Of a stretch of 64,000 nucleotides of DNA, positions 62,101 through 64,000 are shown one piece after another. This DNA comes from Oxyruncus cristatus (taxonomy: Eukaryota; Chordata; Aves; Passeriformes; Cotingidae): contig VXAY01012532.1 of NCBI GenBank assembly GCA_013399855.1, forward strand, positions 703,441 to 767,440, written 5' to 3'. A program made the position numbers and the translations under genes. Under the pieces are notes generated by a model, which was given only the letters and a program-made list of their open reading frames with translations, did no database searches and was not told where the DNA came from. Positions within the stretch are counted from its first letter, which is position 1; the number at the start of each line of letters is the position of its first letter.

Positions 62101-62352
62101 CTGAAAAACATGAATGAAGATTTATGAAGTAGAAAGTAAGGGTCCATTCTGTCCGTAGCAGTTGCCTAAATATAAATCAAGTGGAATTTACTCTAATTTA
62201 TTTTCAGGACTTTTAATATATCTTGTATTAATAAAACATACTTTCCCAGAACAGGTTAAGCTGTTCTCTCCATATGTTTTAACCTTATAATCAATTCCCA
62301 TTTATTCAGCTAAACAATAATATTCAAAGCATATCTATATATAAAAATATAA
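59183..62352. other. no recognised repeat or gene
   Basis: A+T-rich sequence with a T/G-rich TTTG patch at 59340-59385 and an A-run near 60478-60487. Open frames at 60074-60419 overlap on both strands, each with splice-like borders near 60317-60378, and neither is convincing. Confidence 0.4.
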
Positions 62353-62400
62353 AATATATAAATATATAAATATATAAATATATAAATATATAAATATAAT
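62353..62400. repeat. (TATAAATA)n octamer microsatellite
   Basis: About five regular 8-bp units are visible, continuing from an imperfect A/T lead-in at about 62334-62352. Confidence 0.95.
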
Positions 62401-62960
62401 GTGCTTAAGCCCAAGGAGAAACCTAGGCTGAAATATCTAAAACCATTATCATAAATATGATACTTAGATATTTCACATATGTACACTTCTTTTCAATTCT
62501 ATACAAATGCATATTCTGTCTTTGTAGATATACATGAATAGTAGTAGGTAAATAAGCAATCATATCAGGATAAAATCTAATGCAAATTAAATTGAAGATG
62601 TTTCCTATTGAAAACATTTCTATATAAAAATATAATTCTGTCAAAGGAGGTCTGCAAAAGTCTACAAATTGAAGATGACATTTTGAACTGAAAAAAAGTC
62701 TTTTGCCATAATTTAAATGAAAAAGGAGAGAGGAAAACATCAGAAAATAGATGGCTTTTCCAACTGTTGAGAGTTCACCTATCCATGCAAAACATTTTAA
62801 AATAGATCTTTGGCCTTTCTTTTTTTCCTGCATTCATGTTTTCAGGGAAGAGGGAGCAGCAGTCTCGTTCCCAGACAGCGTGGCTGCATCCTGCTGTTCT
62901 GGGCTGGAAAAGTGGTTATATTCCCGAGATGGCTAGATAACTCATAAAAGGATATGCAAA
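62401..62960. other. no recognised feature
   Basis: A 136-codon open frame on the minus strand (62423-62833) is the longest of the A+T-rich open frames nearby. It has no recognisable motif and looks like A+T-rich chance sequence. Confidence 0.4.
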
Positions 62961-63236
62961 ACAGGACAGGACCAGAGGGAACGGCCTGAAGTTGTGTTGG
63001 GGAGATTTAGACTAAATATTAGAAAAGAGTTCTTCCCCTAGAGGGTGGTCGGACACTGGAACAGGCTCTCCAGGGAAGTGGTCACAGCACCAAGCCTGTC
63101 AGAGTTCAAGAGGTGTTTGGATGATATTCTCAGGCTCATGGTGTGACTCTTGGGAACAGTCCTGTACAGGGCTAAGGGTTGGACTGGATGATGCTCATGG
63201 GTTCCTTCCAACTCAGCATATTCTGTGATTCTGTTT
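62961..63236 (+). mobile_element. CR1 LINE 3' end, plus sense
   Basis: 'acaggacaggaccagaggga', 'agggtggtcggacactggaa', 'caggctctccagggaagtgg', 'agagttcaagaggtgtttgg' and the terminus 'cttccaactcagcatattctgtgattctg' (63205-63235, divided over two lines) are CR1 3'-UTR landmarks in sense order, ending with the typical terminal octamer-like motif. It is 5'-truncated, about 275 bp, and appears to be one of the younger CR1 copies here. Confidence 0.93.
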
Positions 63237-63261
63237 GAAGAGTGCCAGTATCAGGTCAGGT

Positions 63262-63790
63262 CAGCAATGACTGTGTCTAGCAGAGCATTGAAAATCTCCA
63301 AGGACAGAGGTCCCTTGACCTTGGTAGGTAATGAGTTCCAATGGTGTATAGTTCTGGTAATTGCACAACCCTATAAATGATTTTTTTTCCAGCCTGAAAC
63401 TTCAGCCTGAAAGACATAATTTAGGGCAACTTTGGCTTGTTATGTTTGGTGCTACTGGGAAGAGTACAGTGCTTTTGTCTTTGCAGCTGCCCCTCAAATA
63501 GCCATAGACATTTATTATATTTCCCCTTAGTCTTCTCTTTTCTGGATTGAACAACTCCTGTTCCTTCCTACATAGCTCATGTACTCAGGGTCCCCGCTGG
63601 TAATGGAAGCCCTCTGCCTAATTCTTCTAGTTTCTCCACATTCCTCTGGAAGTCTGTGGAAGGGAAAACTGTAAGCAATACTCCGGATGTAACCTCATCA
63701 ATGCCAAATACAGAGTGACAGCAGGTTCCCTTTATCTTTTAGCCCTATTTCTCTTAATGCAGATCAATGTGAGTGGAAACAATTTTTTGA
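63262..63790 (-). mobile_element. old CR1 LINE fragment, minus sense
   Basis: In reverse orientation, 'gaaaatctccaaggacagag', 'ccttagtcttctcttttctg', 'gattgaacaactcctgttcc', 'tttctccacattcctctgg', 'agcaatactccggatgtaac' and 'ctcatcaatgccaaatacag' follow CR1 order, with more substitutions than in the adjacent copy. The right edge is near 63790. It stands tail-to-tail with the plus-sense CR1. Confidence 0.75.
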
Positions 63791-64000
63791 AGTAGAAAAG
63801 TAAAATCCAGTCAAACTAGGTACAGTTGTATACTTTTTCTACAGATTCATCATTTAGAAAAAGAATTTCAGTTCACCTCTGAATTTATCTTATATTCCTT
63901 ATGAAAACACAGGCAAAATTAAAATTTGTAATGGAATGTTTGAGAGGTTTCACTTCTTTGTTTTTGTCTACGTATAAACCCCTCCAGATTTCCTCCAAAA
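63791..64000. other. no recognised feature
   Basis: The last 210 bases are A+T-rich and show nothing recognisable. Confidence 0.4.

Noticed and set aside
62423..62833. 136-codon minus-strand open frame
   Set aside because: The peptide is rich in F, Y, I and K as expected from A+T-rich DNA, with no motif, no conserved pattern and no splice support.
1..64000. tRNA, rRNA, CRISPR arrays, bacterial-type operons or integrated phage
   Set aside because: None was found on reading. The CR1 and LTR content identifies the DNA as vertebrate, most likely avian, nuclear sequence.

Overview
This 64 kb window looks like a gene-poor, A+T-rich (by eye about two thirds A+T) stretch of a bird nuclear genome. 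The evidence is its repeat content: several CR1 LINE fragments with typical avian 3' ends, three degraded endogenous-retrovirus LTRs whose sequences resemble LTRs common in birds, and simple repeats. All family names come from memory of consensus sequences, not from alignment. I see no complete protein-coding gene, no tRNA or rRNA, no CRISPR array, and nothing bacterial such as operons. Two runs of N (22 bases at 29383-29404, one base at 50635) show that this is a draft assembly.

Layout. 1-2.5 kb is featureless. 2.53-5.24 kb is a composite repeat block: an old CR1 ORF2 fragment (+), an ERV LTR (+) that interrupts it, and a second CR1 ORF2 fragment (-), followed by an A/C-only low-complexity tract (5.34-5.59 kb). 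7.24-7.80 kb holds two CR1 3' fragments in the same orientation. 7.8-22.5 kb is almost repeat-free to the eye. An LTR with a near-perfect 5-bp target duplication lies at 22.48-22.88 kb (-). A (TA)n repeat containing an assembly gap lies at 29.3 kb. A further LTR (-) lies at 35.21-35.80 kb, and an LTR (-) related to the one at 3.4 kb at 40.6-41.15 kb. Old CR1 (+) is at 46.99-47.32 kb. A CR1 (-) at 50.32-51.24 kb carries a 165-bp tandem duplication with an N exactly at the junction. CR1 (+) pieces lie at 56.6-56.78 and 62.96-63.24 kb, the latter tail-to-tail with an old CR1 (-) running to about 63.79 kb.

The stretches between repeats are most simply intergenic DNA or long introns. A few short open segments bounded by plausible splice sites could be exons of genes that extend outside the window. 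The two best are terminal-exon-like segments on the minus strand at 31761-31854 and 58992-59180. I cannot identify the protein in either case, so they are offered as candidates only. No genes can be seen working together here, and I found no convincing new biological system. The most checkable oddities are the duplication with an N at its junction, the duplicated palindromic LTR terminus at 22835-22876, the A/C-only tract, and two hairpins near 48.5-48.8 kb.
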